Source: an uncultured Caulobacter sp. (GTDB taxonomy: Bacteria > Pseudomonadota > Alphaproteobacteria > Caulobacterales > Caulobacteraceae). Taken from it: DNA of 31,920 nt. This document shows, piece by piece, positions 18,189 through 24,932 of this stretch (its first letter is position 1; each line of letters starts with the position of its first letter). Position numbers and translations under genes: made by a program. The notes beneath the pieces were generated by a model, which made no database searches, was not told the DNA's origin, and saw only the letters and a list, made by a program, of their open reading frames with translations. The stretch spans positions 1 through 31,920 of the forward strand of contig CALALX010000118.1 in assembly GCA_937925635.1 (NCBI GenBank). The letters are read 5' to 3'.

Positions 18189-18743
18189 TCATGCGGACTT
18201 CCTCTCGCGGGCCAACAGGCTGGCCGCCAGCGTCGCGGCGGCGCCGGCGCCGGGCTGACGCGGCAGCTTTCGGGCATGGGCGTGAGCGATGGCCACGGCC
18301 AGGGCGTCGGCGGCGTCCTGGGTCGGCGCTCCCGCCGTCGGCAGCAGGCGGGCGATCATGAAGGCGACCTGATCCTTGTCGGCCCCGCCAGTCCCGACCA
18401 CGGCCTTCTTGACCTCCCGGGCGGCGTATTCGGCGACGGTCAGGCCCGCCCGGGCGGGAGCCAGCATGGCGGCGGCGCGCGCTTGGCCGAGTTTTAGGGT
18501 CGACTGCCCGTTGGCGTTGACGAAGGTTTCCTCGATCGCGGCTTCGTGCGGCGCATGTTCGGCGACGATCGCCGTCACGCCCTCGAACAGGGCCAGGAGC
18601 CGATCGGACAACGGCGCGGCCTCGCGTGGCGCGATCACGCCGTGCGCGATCCAGGTCAGGCGCGAGCCCTCGACCGCCACCATGCCCCAGCCGGTGCGGC
18701 GCAGGCCGGGATCGAGCCCGAGGATGCGAATCGGCGTGTTCAT
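18189..18743 (-). CDS. ruvC: Crossover junction endodeoxyribonuclease RuvC
   Basis: RuvC cuts Holliday junctions symmetrically. The product is 184 aa. The first catalytic Asp is in RILGLDPGLRRTGWG, Glu residues in AAIEETFVNAN form the second site, and DKDQVAFMIARLL and QDAADALAVAIAHAH carry the last acidic residues of the RNase H fold. A longer frame from 18821 adds 26 residues without family likeness. ATG 18743 (or the adjacent ATG 18746) fits the family N-terminus. It heads the ruvC-ruvA-ruvB series and is preceded by the MgtC-type gene, 129 bp away. Confidence 0.97.
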   Translation of the reverse strand: MNTPIRILGLDPGLRRTGWGMVAVEGSRLTWIAHGVIAPREAAPLSDRLLALFEGVTAIVAEHAPHEAAIEETFVNANGQSTLKLGQARAAAMLAPARAGLTVAEYAAREVKKAVVGTGGADKDQVAFMIARLLPTAGAPTQDAADALAVAIAHAHARKLPRQPGAGAAATLAASLLARERKSA

Positions 18744-18872
18744 CATGTGTTCTATAAGGCGGCGGGAATCCTGAACGAAGCGGAAAGGTCTTCCGGCGGC
18801 GCCTTGCGCGGGAGGCGCCAAGAACGAGGCCCCGCCACTGAATCACGCCGCCCGCCGCCCGACCAGTCCCCG

Positions 18873-19583
18873 CTAGTGGGTCCTTGGCAGGATCTCGAAC
18901 TCCACGACGTGTTTGTCGGAGCCGAGGGCCATGGCCAAGGCGTCGATTTCCTTCAGGGAATTGCAGCGCACCCGCGCGCCGTGCTCGAGGAGCAGGCCCT
19001 TCTTGGTCAGCCGATTGCTGACTGGAGAGGGATGCAGGCCGAGGTCGCGCAGGCGCTTCCTGACCTCCGCCGCCGTCGGGGCGCCGTCGCGCTTGTAGCG
19101 GATGTTGATCTCGGCGAGCTGCTGCTGGGGCAGCCAGTTGTCCACGTAGCGGAAGAGGCCAAGCACCACGAGGGCGGCGAGCGTGCCGGAGATCGCCAGC
19201 GCCCAGTCGCCCATCCCGAACAGCACGCCCAGCGCTGAGGTTGTCCAGAGCGACGCCGCCGTCGTCAGTCCGTGGATCGAGAAGCCCTCGCGGAAGATCA
19301 CGCCGCCACACAGGAAGCCGACGCCGGTCAGGATGCCGTGGGCCATCCGCACCGGGTCGATGCGCACGACGCTCTCCGGCGCGGCGAGGTTCATCCACTG
19401 AAACTGATGCGCGGCGCCCAGCATCAGCATCGCCGAGGTCAGCGCCAGCAGGGCGTGAGTCCGGAAGCCGGCCGGCTGGCCGCGATGGCCGCGCTCAATG
19501 CCGACCAGACTGCCGGCGACGAGGGCGCCGAGCAGGCCGGGCAGGAAGTCGAGGTGGGGGAGATCGAGCGGCGACCAGCTCAT
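18873..19583 (-). CDS. MgtC/SapB family inner-membrane protein
   Basis: A 236-aa protein with the MgtC/SapB signature GIERGHRGQPAGFRTHALLAL near residues 28-48 and four to five membrane helices in the first 145 residues (LLGALVAGSLVG, ALTSAMLMLGAA, ILTGVGFLCGGVI, LWTTSALGVLFGMG, LAISGTLAALVVLGLF). GVGFLCGGVIFREG is the second conserved block. A soluble C-terminal domain of about 80 residues follows. Family members affect magnesium-limited growth and F-ATPase activity, but the role here is not known. ATG 19583, with AGGGA upstream, is preferred to 19643, since the extra 20 residues are polar and unlike the family. It is divergent from the 58-aa gene. Confidence 0.88.
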   Translation of the reverse strand: MSWSPLDLPHLDFLPGLLGALVAGSLVGIERGHRGQPAGFRTHALLALTSAMLMLGAAHQFQWMNLAAPESVVRIDPVRMAHGILTGVGFLCGGVIFREGFSIHGLTTAASLWTTSALGVLFGMGDWALAISGTLAALVVLGLFRYVDNWLPQQQLAEINIRYKRDGAPTAAEVRKRLRDLGLHPSPVSNRLTKKGLLLEHGARVRCNSLKEIDALAMALGSDKHVVEFEILPRTH

Positions 19584-19684
19584 GAAATCGGTCCCTGTGA
19601 CTGCGGGACCATGCAGGGAACGCCGATTTCCGCTGTGGAACAAGGTCGGGCGCTCGGGATTCTATCCGGGGAGGAGGACGCCCC

Positions 19685-19861
19685 ATGCCCCGTGAACTGA
19701 TCGATACAGGCTCTGACAAGCGCTACGTGCGGCGCGACGACCAGGGACGCTTCAGGGAGTCCGACGACGTCGGCCGGTCGCTGGCCGCCGACCGCCGCCA
19801 GCGGGCGAAGACCACCGTGAAATCCGGCGACGGCGATCGCGGCGACCAGAAGCGCGACTGA
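19685..19861 (+). CDS. Conserved 58-aa small soluble protein
   Basis: A short gene with an excellent ribosome-binding site (GGGGAGGAGG about 8 nt before ATG). The product is very hydrophilic and rich in Asp and Arg: it begins MPRELIDTGSDKRYVRRDD, continues through GRFRESDDVGRSLAADRR and ends KSGDGDRGDQKRD. The DTGxDKRYVRRD...GRFxExDDVGRSL pattern recurs in small uncharacterised proteins of many bacteria as I recall them, and no function is established. It is probably intrinsically disordered. It is divergent from the MgtC-type gene and 61 bp ahead of the M20 peptidase gene. Confidence 0.8.
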   Translation: MPRELIDTGSDKRYVRRDDQGRFRESDDVGRSLAADRRQRAKTTVKSGDGDRGDQKRD

Positions 19862-19922
19862 TCGGCTTGCCCTGAGGCCCGCTCCCCGCCGATGATACGC
19901 CCTTCGGCGAGGGGAGATTTCC

Positions 19923-21344
19923 ATGCGGGCCTGGCGCAAGACGATCGCGGCGACGGTGATGGCGGCGGCGCTGCCGGGCCTGGCGGGCGCTCAGGCCACG
20001 GGGCCCCGACCCGACCAGACCCAGTTCCGTGCGCTCTACAAGGAGCTGGTCGAGACCAACACCACGCTGTCGGCCGGCGATTGCACCCTGGCGGCGCAGA
20101 GGATGGCCGCTCGGCTGAAAGCCGCCGGCTTCCCTGACAGCGACCTGCATCTGATCGTCGAGCCGGACCATCCGAAGGAAGGCAACCTCGTCGCCGTCCT
20201 GCCGGGCAAGGACCCGAAGGCCAGCGCGCTGCTGCTGCTGGCCCACATCGACGTGGTCGAGGCCAACCGCGCCGACTGGACGCGCGACCCCTTCACCCTG
20301 ATCGAGGAGGACGGCTGGTTCTACGCCCGCGGCGCCAGCGACGACAAAGCCCAGGCGGCGATCTGGGTGGACACCCTGATCCGCTACAAGACCGAGGGCT
20401 ACAGGCCGCGCCGGACCATCAAGATGGCCCTGACCTGCGGCGAGGAGAGCGATGACGCCCTCAACGGCGCCGATCTGCTGGTGACGAAGCACCGCGACCT
20501 GATCGACGCGGGCCTGGCCCTCAACGAGGGCGCCGGCGGGCTGTTGGACGCGGACGGCAAGTTCGTCTCGTTGTCGATCCAGTCGGGCGAGAAGGTCTAT
20601 CAGGACTTCCACTTCGAGGTGACCAACCCCGGCGGTCACTCCAGCCGGCCGGTCAAGGACAACGCCATCGCGCGGCTCTCCATCGCCCTGAACAAGGTGA
20701 TGGTCGACGACTTCCCGGTGCAGCTGAACGAGACGACGCGCGCCTATTTCACGGCCATGGCGCCGCTGGTCGACGCCGAGAGCGGCGCGGCGATGCGGGC
20801 GCTGGTCGCCGATCCGGCCGACGCGAAGGCGGCCGCGATCATCGCGAAGAACCCGATGTGGAACAGCATGCTGCGGACCACCTGCGTGCCCACGCTGGTT
20901 AAGGCCGGGCACGCGCCGAACGCCCTGCCCCAGCGCGCCTGGGCCAATGTGAACTGCCGCATGTTCCCGGGCCAGACGGCCGAGATGACGCGCCAGCGGC
21001 TGAAGCAGGTGGTCGGAGACGACGGCGTGACGATCGTGGCCGACGACACCAGCCTGCGCACCCCGCCGCCGCCGCCGCTGTCGGACGCTGTGATGAAGCC
21101 GCTGCGCCGGCGAGCGGCGCAGATCTGGCCGGGCGTGCCGATCGTGCCCTTCCAGACCACCGGAGCCACGGACGGCAAATATACGAACGCCGCCGGCATC
21201 CCGACCTACGGCCTGACCGGCATCTTCGCCGACAGCACCGGCGGCGGCGTCCATGGCCTGAACGAGCGCATCCGCGTGAAGTCCCTCTACGACGCGCGGG
21301 ACTTTCTGTACCTGCTGGTCAAGGACTACGCGGACCAGAAGTAG
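19923..21344 (+). CDS. Secreted M20/M25/M40 family zinc metallopeptidase
   Basis: A 473-aa exopeptidase-type hydrolase with a signal peptide (core TIAATVMAAALPGLAGAQA, cleavage near residue 24), so probably periplasmic. Zinc-site segments are in order: LLLAHIDVV near 105 (His and Asp), ARGASDDKAQ near 138 (bridging Asp), CGEESDD near 176 (catalytic Glu and metal Glu), and a C-terminal GGGVHGLNE near 440 (His). The lid/dimerisation domain is marked by NPGGHSSRP. The family includes aminoacylases, dipeptidases and carboxypeptidases, and substrate cannot be told. GGGGAG precedes the ATG by about 7 nt. A short dyad near 19885-19915 sits just upstream. Confidence 0.92.
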   Translation: MRAWRKTIAATVMAAALPGLAGAQATGPRPDQTQFRALYKELVETNTTLSAGDCTLAAQRMAARLKAAGFPDSDLHLIVEPDHPKEGNLVAVLPGKDPKASALLLLAHIDVVEANRADWTRDPFTLIEEDGWFYARGASDDKAQAAIWVDTLIRYKTEGYRPRRTIKMALTCGEESDDALNGADLLVTKHRDLIDAGLALNEGAGGLLDADGKFVSLSIQSGEKVYQDFHFEVTNPGGHSSRPVKDNAIARLSIALNKVMVDDFPVQLNETTRAYFTAMAPLVDAESGAAMRALVADPADAKAAAIIAKNPMWNSMLRTTCVPTLVKAGHAPNALPQRAWANVNCRMFPGQTAEMTRQRLKQVVGDDGVTIVADDTSLRTPPPPPLSDAVMKPLRRRAAQIWPGVPIVPFQTTGATDGKYTNAAGIPTYGLTGIFADSTGGGVHGLNERIRVKSLYDARDFLYLLVKDYADQK

Positions 21345-21346
21345 TC

Positions 21347-21446
21347 GGGGGACTGGATACGGCGTCCCCGCAGGGGACGTTGTTTCCTGTCCCTGACGCT
21401 TCGAAGGGTCGGGGACAGCTACCGTCTATCGACGGAAGCAGTCCCC
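21347..21446. repeat. Multi-hairpin REP-like element between convergent genes
   Basis: GGGGACTG (21348-21355) and CAGTCCCC (21439-21446) close the element. Inside are CGTCCCC/GGGGACG (21363-21379), TGTCCCTGAC/GTCGGGGACA (21388-21417, one G-T pair) and CCGTC/GACGG (21422-21435). It fills nearly the whole 109-bp space between the M20 peptidase and yebC stops, where it could terminate transcription from both sides. Confidence 0.75.
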
Positions 21447-21453
21447 AAGCGAC

Positions 21454-22209
21454 CTACCCCAGCTTCGCCAGGTCCTCGTCGCTGATCTCTTCGTTCGAGT
21501 AGACGTTCTGAACGTCGTCGTCGTCGTCGAGGGCGTCGAGCAGCTTCATCAGGGTGGCGACGGCGTCGCCGCTGACGGCGGTGGTGGTCTTCGGCTTCCA
21601 GATGATCTTGGTCGAGGCGGCTTCGCCGAACACCTTCTCCAGCGCGCCGGCGACCTCGTTGAGGTCCTCGAAGGCGGTGTAGACGGTGTGGCCCGAGCCC
21701 TCTTCGCCGAGGTCGGATTCGACGTCGGCGGCGCCGGCCTCGATGGCGGCTTCCATCATCGCGTCCTCGCCGGCGACCTTGGCCGGATAGGTGATCTCGC
21801 CCATGCGGTCGAAGTTGAAGGCCACCGACCCCGTGGCGCCGAGATTGCCGCCCATCTTCGAGAACAGCGAGCGCACGTTGGCCGCCGCGCGGTTCTTGTT
21901 GTCGGTCAGGGCCTCGACGATGATCCCGACGCCGCCGGGCCCGACGCCCTCGTAGCGGATTTCGGAATAGTCGGCCATGTCGCCCATCTGGGACTTCTTG
22001 ATCGCCCGATCAATGACGTCCTTGGGCACGCTCTCGGCCTTGGCGTTGTTGACGGCCAGGCGAAGGCGCGGGTTCATGTTCGGGTCGGGCAGACCCATCT
22101 TCGCGGCGACGGTGATTTCGCGCGACAGCTTGGAGAACAGCTTGGACCGCTGCGCATCGGCGCGGCCCTTCTTGTGCATGATGTTCTTGAACTTTGAGTG
22201 GCCGGCCAT
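21454..22209 (-). CDS. YebC/PmpR family regulatory protein
   Basis: A 251-aa YebC-type protein, full length. The family N-terminus MAGHSKFKNIMHKKGRADAQR is intact. DPNMNPRLRLAVNNAKAESVPKDVIDRAIKK and YEGVGPGGVGIIVEALTDNKNRA are the most conserved blocks. Three alpha/beta domains are expected. Some members were described as DNA-binding regulators; recent work links the family to rescue of ribosomes on proline-rich stretches. Which applies here is unknown. ruvC-adjacent yebC is common in proteobacteria; here several genes intervene. It lies 70 bp downstream of the YmdB-type gene on the same strand. Confidence 0.96.
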   Translation of the reverse strand: MAGHSKFKNIMHKKGRADAQRSKLFSKLSREITVAAKMGLPDPNMNPRLRLAVNNAKAESVPKDVIDRAIKKSQMGDMADYSEIRYEGVGPGGVGIIVEALTDNKNRAAANVRSLFSKMGGNLGATGSVAFNFDRMGEITYPAKVAGEDAMMEAAIEAGAADVESDLGEEGSGHTVYTAFEDLNEVAGALEKVFGEAASTKIIWKPKTTTAVSGDAVATLMKLLDALDDDDDVQNVYSNEEISDEDLAKLG

Positions 22210-22279
22210 GGGTCGGGTAGGTCTCGTTGCTTCAAAACGGGTTGCGCGCTTCTAGCGTCCCGAGTTCGCGGCGCCTAGG

Positions 22280-23116
22280 TCACGCCGTCGCCATCTCCAC
22301 CACCGGCTCGGTCTGGCTCAGGCGACCGCCGAGGCGGATCGGTTCGATGCGGCGGGCGAGGCCCGTGCGATCGTCGGTCTCGACGAAGACGCCGCAGACC
22401 GTCGCAGGACCCGAGGCCGGCTGGTAGCGGCCTTGGCTGATCTTGGTGGTGAACCGGCGCAGCGGCTCTTCCTTCTGGTTGCCGATGACGCTGTCGTAGT
22501 CGGCGCAGGCGCCGGCGTCGGTCTGGTAGGCGGTGCCGCCGGGCAGGATCTGGGCGTCGGCGGTCGGGACGTGGGTGTGGGTGCCGACCACCAGGCTGGC
22601 GCGGCCGTCGCAGTAGTGGCCCATGGCCATCTTCTCGGAGGTGGCCTCGCAGTGCATGTCGACCAGCACGGCGTCGGCGACCTGGGCCAGCGGAGCCTTG
22701 TCCAGCTCGCGGTCGGCGGCGGCGAAGGGGTCGTCCATGGCGTCCATGTGCACGCGGCCGAGCAGGTTCACCACGAAGATGGTCCGGCCGCTCTGGGTCT
22801 GGAACAGGTGGCTGCCGCGCCCCGGCGCGTCGGACAGGATCGGATAGTTGGCCGGGCGGATCAGGCGCGGTTCGCGCACGATGTAGGTCAGCGCTTCCTT
22901 CTGGTCCCAACTGTGATTGCCGAGCGTCAGGCAGTCGGCGCCCGCCTCGAACAGCTCGCGGGCGGTGTTCTCGGTGATCCCGAACCCGGCGGCGGCGTTC
23001 TCCGCGTTGACGATGACGAACTCCAGCCCGAGACGGCGGCGGAGGCCGGGCAGGTGGTCGGCGAGGCCGTCGCGGCCGGACTTGCCGACGACGTCGCCGA
23101 AGAAAGCAAAGCGCAT
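22280..23116 (-). CDS. YmdB-type metallophosphoesterase
   Basis: A 278-aa protein of the TIGR00282 family. MRFAFFGDVVGKSGRDGL carries the first metal-binding Asp, VNAENAAAGFGITENTA and TLGNHSWDQKE carry the Asn and His ligands, and MHCEATSEKMAMGHYCDGRASLVVGTHTHVPTAD gives the later Glu/His ligands. The Bacillus relative YmdB is a cyclic-nucleotide phosphodiesterase that affects development, but the alphaproteobacterial role is not established. Its ATG directly follows the stop of the cyclo-ligase gene, so the two are surely co-transcribed. Confidence 0.93.
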   Translation of the reverse strand: MRFAFFGDVVGKSGRDGLADHLPGLRRRLGLEFVIVNAENAAAGFGITENTARELFEAGADCLTLGNHSWDQKEALTYIVREPRLIRPANYPILSDAPGRGSHLFQTQSGRTIFVVNLLGRVHMDAMDDPFAAADRELDKAPLAQVADAVLVDMHCEATSEKMAMGHYCDGRASLVVGTHTHVPTADAQILPGGTAYQTDAGACADYDSVIGNQKEEPLRRFTTKISQGRYQPASGPATVCGVFVETDDRTGLARRIEPIRLGGRLSQTEPVVEMATA

Positions 23117-23719
23117 TCAGAGGTCCTTTCGGACGCCTATATACCCTGCCTCGGTCAGAATCCCATCGAGGGGCTGGTCGTGCGGCTCGCGGGGCAGGGC
23201 CGCGACCTGCTGGCCGCTGTAGGCCATGCCGACAAACGGCGGCGACGAGGGGCGGTTCCGCAGCGCCGCCATCGTCCGGTCGTAGTGGCCGCCGCCCTGG
23301 CCGAGACGGCCGCCGGCGGCGTCGAAGGCGAGCAGGGGGACCATCACCAGATCCGGCGAGACGTCGTCCGCGGCGGCCGAGGGCGCGGGCAGGCCAGCGA
23401 GGTCGTGGACCAGCGGCTGGCCCGGCGACCAGACGCGGAAGGCCAGCGGCGCCGCCTCGGCGACCACCGCGGGCAGGGCGATCGTCCATCCCGTCTTCGC
23501 CAGGGTGTCGGCCAGGGGGCGGGGGTCGAGTTCGGCGCCCAGCGCCTTGTAGATCGCCAGCACGCCCGGCCTGCGCCGGCCCAGCGCGGCGAGCATCGCC
23601 GGCGCGTGGTCGGCGGCCATCCAGTCGGCCTCGGGGTGCTCGACCATCAGGCCCTTGCGCCGCGCGCGCGCCTCCAGCCGCAGGGCGGTCTTGGCGGCGG
23701 CGAGGATGGGGTCGGTCAT
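23117..23719 (-). CDS. fau: 5-formyltetrahydrofolate cyclo-ligase
   Basis: This enzyme converts 5-formyl-THF to 5,10-methenyl-THF with ATP, recycling a folate storage form. The 200-aa product has the N-terminal helix KTALRLEARARRKGL, the middle ELDPRPLADTL and WSPGQPL, and the diagnostic GRLGQGGGHYDRTMA phosphate/ATP loop near residues 157-171. A MIATA-like ending is replaced by VGMAYSGQQVAALPREPHDQPLDGILTE. It lies downstream of the probable 6S RNA and zapA, as in many proteobacteria, and abuts the phosphoesterase gene with no gap. Confidence 0.95.
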   Translation of the reverse strand: MTDPILAAAKTALRLEARARRKGLMVEHPEADWMAADHAPAMLAALGRRRPGVLAIYKALGAELDPRPLADTLAKTGWTIALPAVVAEAAPLAFRVWSPGQPLVHDLAGLPAPSAAADDVSPDLVMVPLLAFDAAGGRLGQGGGHYDRTMAALRNRPSSPPFVGMAYSGQQVAALPREPHDQPLDGILTEAGYIGVRKDL

Positions 23720-23728
23720 CGGGCGGGG

Positions 23729-23845
23729 TGCGTCCTTCGCGACGCGATCCTGAGGGATCGCTCCTCAGGATGACGAACTCAGTACGGGTCGCCCACCTTC
23801 GTCATGGTGAGGAGCGAGCGCAAGCGAGCGTCTCGAACCACGCAA
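23729..23845. repeat. Dispersed repeat copy B (upstream of the cyclo-ligase gene)
   Basis: Inverted copy of the 17367-17482 element, beginning 10 bp before the ATG of the cyclo-ligase gene. It occupies the spacer between that gene and the 6S RNA locus, where a promoter or ribosome-binding site would be expected. Confidence 0.85.
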
Positions 23846-23869
23846 CGAGGCGGAACAGGAATAGAGGGT

Positions 23870-24045
23870 GGCGGCGCCGCGAAGAGCCGTGAAGGACGGT
23901 TCAATCCCCTCGACCTGGATGACCAGGTGGGCGCCGTGTTGCCGTACCCCACGGGGCCCGGCAGGGACAGCTCCCTTCGAGTGAATTAAGGTCGCTGGGA
24001 TGTAGTTGCCTTCGACGAGAGCCGCAGCAGGACCCGCCGGAAGCG
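23870..24045 (-). ncRNA. ssrS: 6S RNA (ends approximate)
   Basis: 6S RNA mimics an open promoter and binds the housekeeping RNA polymerase. The locus between zapA and the cyclo-ligase gene is the conserved place for ssrS. Folding the minus strand by eye gives a long rod. Outer pairing joins 24009-24017 with 23888-23895 (CGAAGG/CCTTC), and GGCGG/CCGCC lies further out. A hairpin ACCTGG/CCAGGT is at 23914-23929. A terminal arm CCGTG...CACGG with flanking GGGC/GCCC lies near 23929-23960. No plausible protein uses this stretch. A covariance-model search would settle identity and ends. Confidence 0.7.
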
Positions 24046-24102
24046 AAGATAGGGCCTGGGGGGCGGGGTCACAAGCACTGACGGGGACATGCCCTTCAGG
24101 TA

Positions 24103-24174
24103 AGTTCGGTGACAGTTTACGAATTGCGCCGGTGAGCCGGCCGACTCCGCCAATTCGTAAACTGTCACCGAACT
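24103..24174. repeat. 24-bp perfect inverted repeat after zapA
   Basis: 24103-24126 and 24151-24174 are perfect inverted copies (core GGTGACAGTTTACGAATTG) around a 24-nt loop that itself contains GCCGG dyads. It begins 12 bp after the zapA stop and lies ahead of the 6S RNA. The 10-mer ACCGAACTCC is then duplicated head to tail at 24167-24186. There is no T-run, so it is REP-like rather than an intrinsic terminator. The core resembles repeats common in other genomes. Confidence 0.85.
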
Positions 24175-24185
24175 CCACCGAACTC

Positions 24186-24512
24186 CTACACCCCCGCAAG
24201 CTTCTCCAGCCGCTTGGCCGCGTTCTCCAGCGCCGCGACGGCCTTGACCTCGACCTTGGCCTGGTCGGTCTGCAGGCGGGCGACCTCGCCCTGCAGATGG
24301 GCGAGACGCAGCTTGAGGTCGGCCATCTCGTCGGCGAGGAGCAGGGCGCCCATCAGGAAGAGCCGGGTCTCGCCGAGCTGGCCGACGTCCTGGCTGACCT
24401 GGCGGACCTGTTCGTCGAACAGGCGGGCGATTTCGGTGAGGTGGCGTTCCTGGCCGTCCTCGCAGCCGACGCTGTAGGGCTTGCCGTTGATGTGGACGGT
24501 GACCTGGGCCAT
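24186..24512 (-). CDS. zapA: Cell division protein ZapA
   Basis: ZapA cross-links FtsZ filaments at midcell. The 108-aa product has the ZapA N-terminal strand pattern MAQVTVHINGKPYSVGCEDGQE, with the Gly-Cys-Glu-Asp-Gly turn, then HLTEIARLFDEQV, and a long C-terminal coiled coil (about residues 45-105). RLFLMGALLLADEM is the usual mid-helix signature. A longer frame from 24578 adds 22 residues of shadow sequence; ATG 24512 is correct by homology. It starts 4 bp after the DUF4164-type gene, so the two form an operon, with the 6S RNA downstream. Confidence 0.95.
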   Translation of the reverse strand: MAQVTVHINGKPYSVGCEDGQERHLTEIARLFDEQVRQVSQDVGQLGETRLFLMGALLLADEMADLKLRLAHLQGEVARLQTDQAKVEVKAVAALENAAKRLEKLAGV

Positions 24513-24516
24513 GCGG

Positions 24517-24801
24517 TCAGGCCTCCGCTTCGGCGGGTTCGCCAAGCGCGGCGCGGATTTCGGCGATGGCGCGGCCAAGGGCCTCGGAGGCCTGGGCTCC
24601 GGCTTCCTCGAGCGCGCGTTCGCGGGCCCGGGCGGCGTCCATCTCGGCGGCCAGCCGGGCGCGGTCCTGATCGAACAGGCCGCCCGCCTCGGCGCTGGCG
24701 ACGGCGACCTTCTCGGCCAACCGGCTTTCCAGCATCGCCACCGCGCGTTCCAGCCGGCGCGCGGCCAGGTCGAGGGCGGTTCCCTCAGCCTCTCCCGTCA
24801 T
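24517..24801 (-). CDS. DUF4164-type coiled-coil protein
   Basis: A 94-aa acidic, Ala/Glu-rich helical protein. Nearly the whole chain (LDLAARRLERAVAMLESRLAEKV to the end) is predicted coiled coil, with a short Gly break at EAGGLFDQD. Such small proteins are often encoded just before zapA in alphaproteobacteria and are named DUF4164; a division link is inferred from this position alone. ATG 24801 is chosen over upstream candidates because AAGGAG lies about 8 nt before it. It is divergent from transketolase across a 131-bp gap where promoters for both would lie. Confidence 0.75.
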   Translation of the reverse strand: MTGEAEGTALDLAARRLERAVAMLESRLAEKVAVASAEAGGLFDQDRARLAAEMDAARARERALEEAGAQASEALGRAIAEIRAALGEPAEAEA

Positions 24802-24932
24802 TCTGGCGGCTCCTTGATCTGCTGAATCCATATAGCGTGAGCCGGTGCGCGACAGGAAGGCGGGTTGAAAGAAACCGTCCCGCATGCGAACGGGCGCCTG
24901 CCGCGCAACATCGAATCCCAAAAGGCCCCGCC

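Noticed and set aside
18798..18819. GGCGCCT/AGGCGCC hairpin after the mgtC-type gene as a terminator
   Set aside because: The dyad is real, but no T-run follows on the minus strand and the region is GC-rich, so it was not called.
23765..24199. A 144-aa minus-strand frame between zapA and the cyclo-ligase gene
   Set aside because: It runs through a palindromic repeat, the probable 6S RNA and another dispersed repeat. No family likeness or start signal was found.
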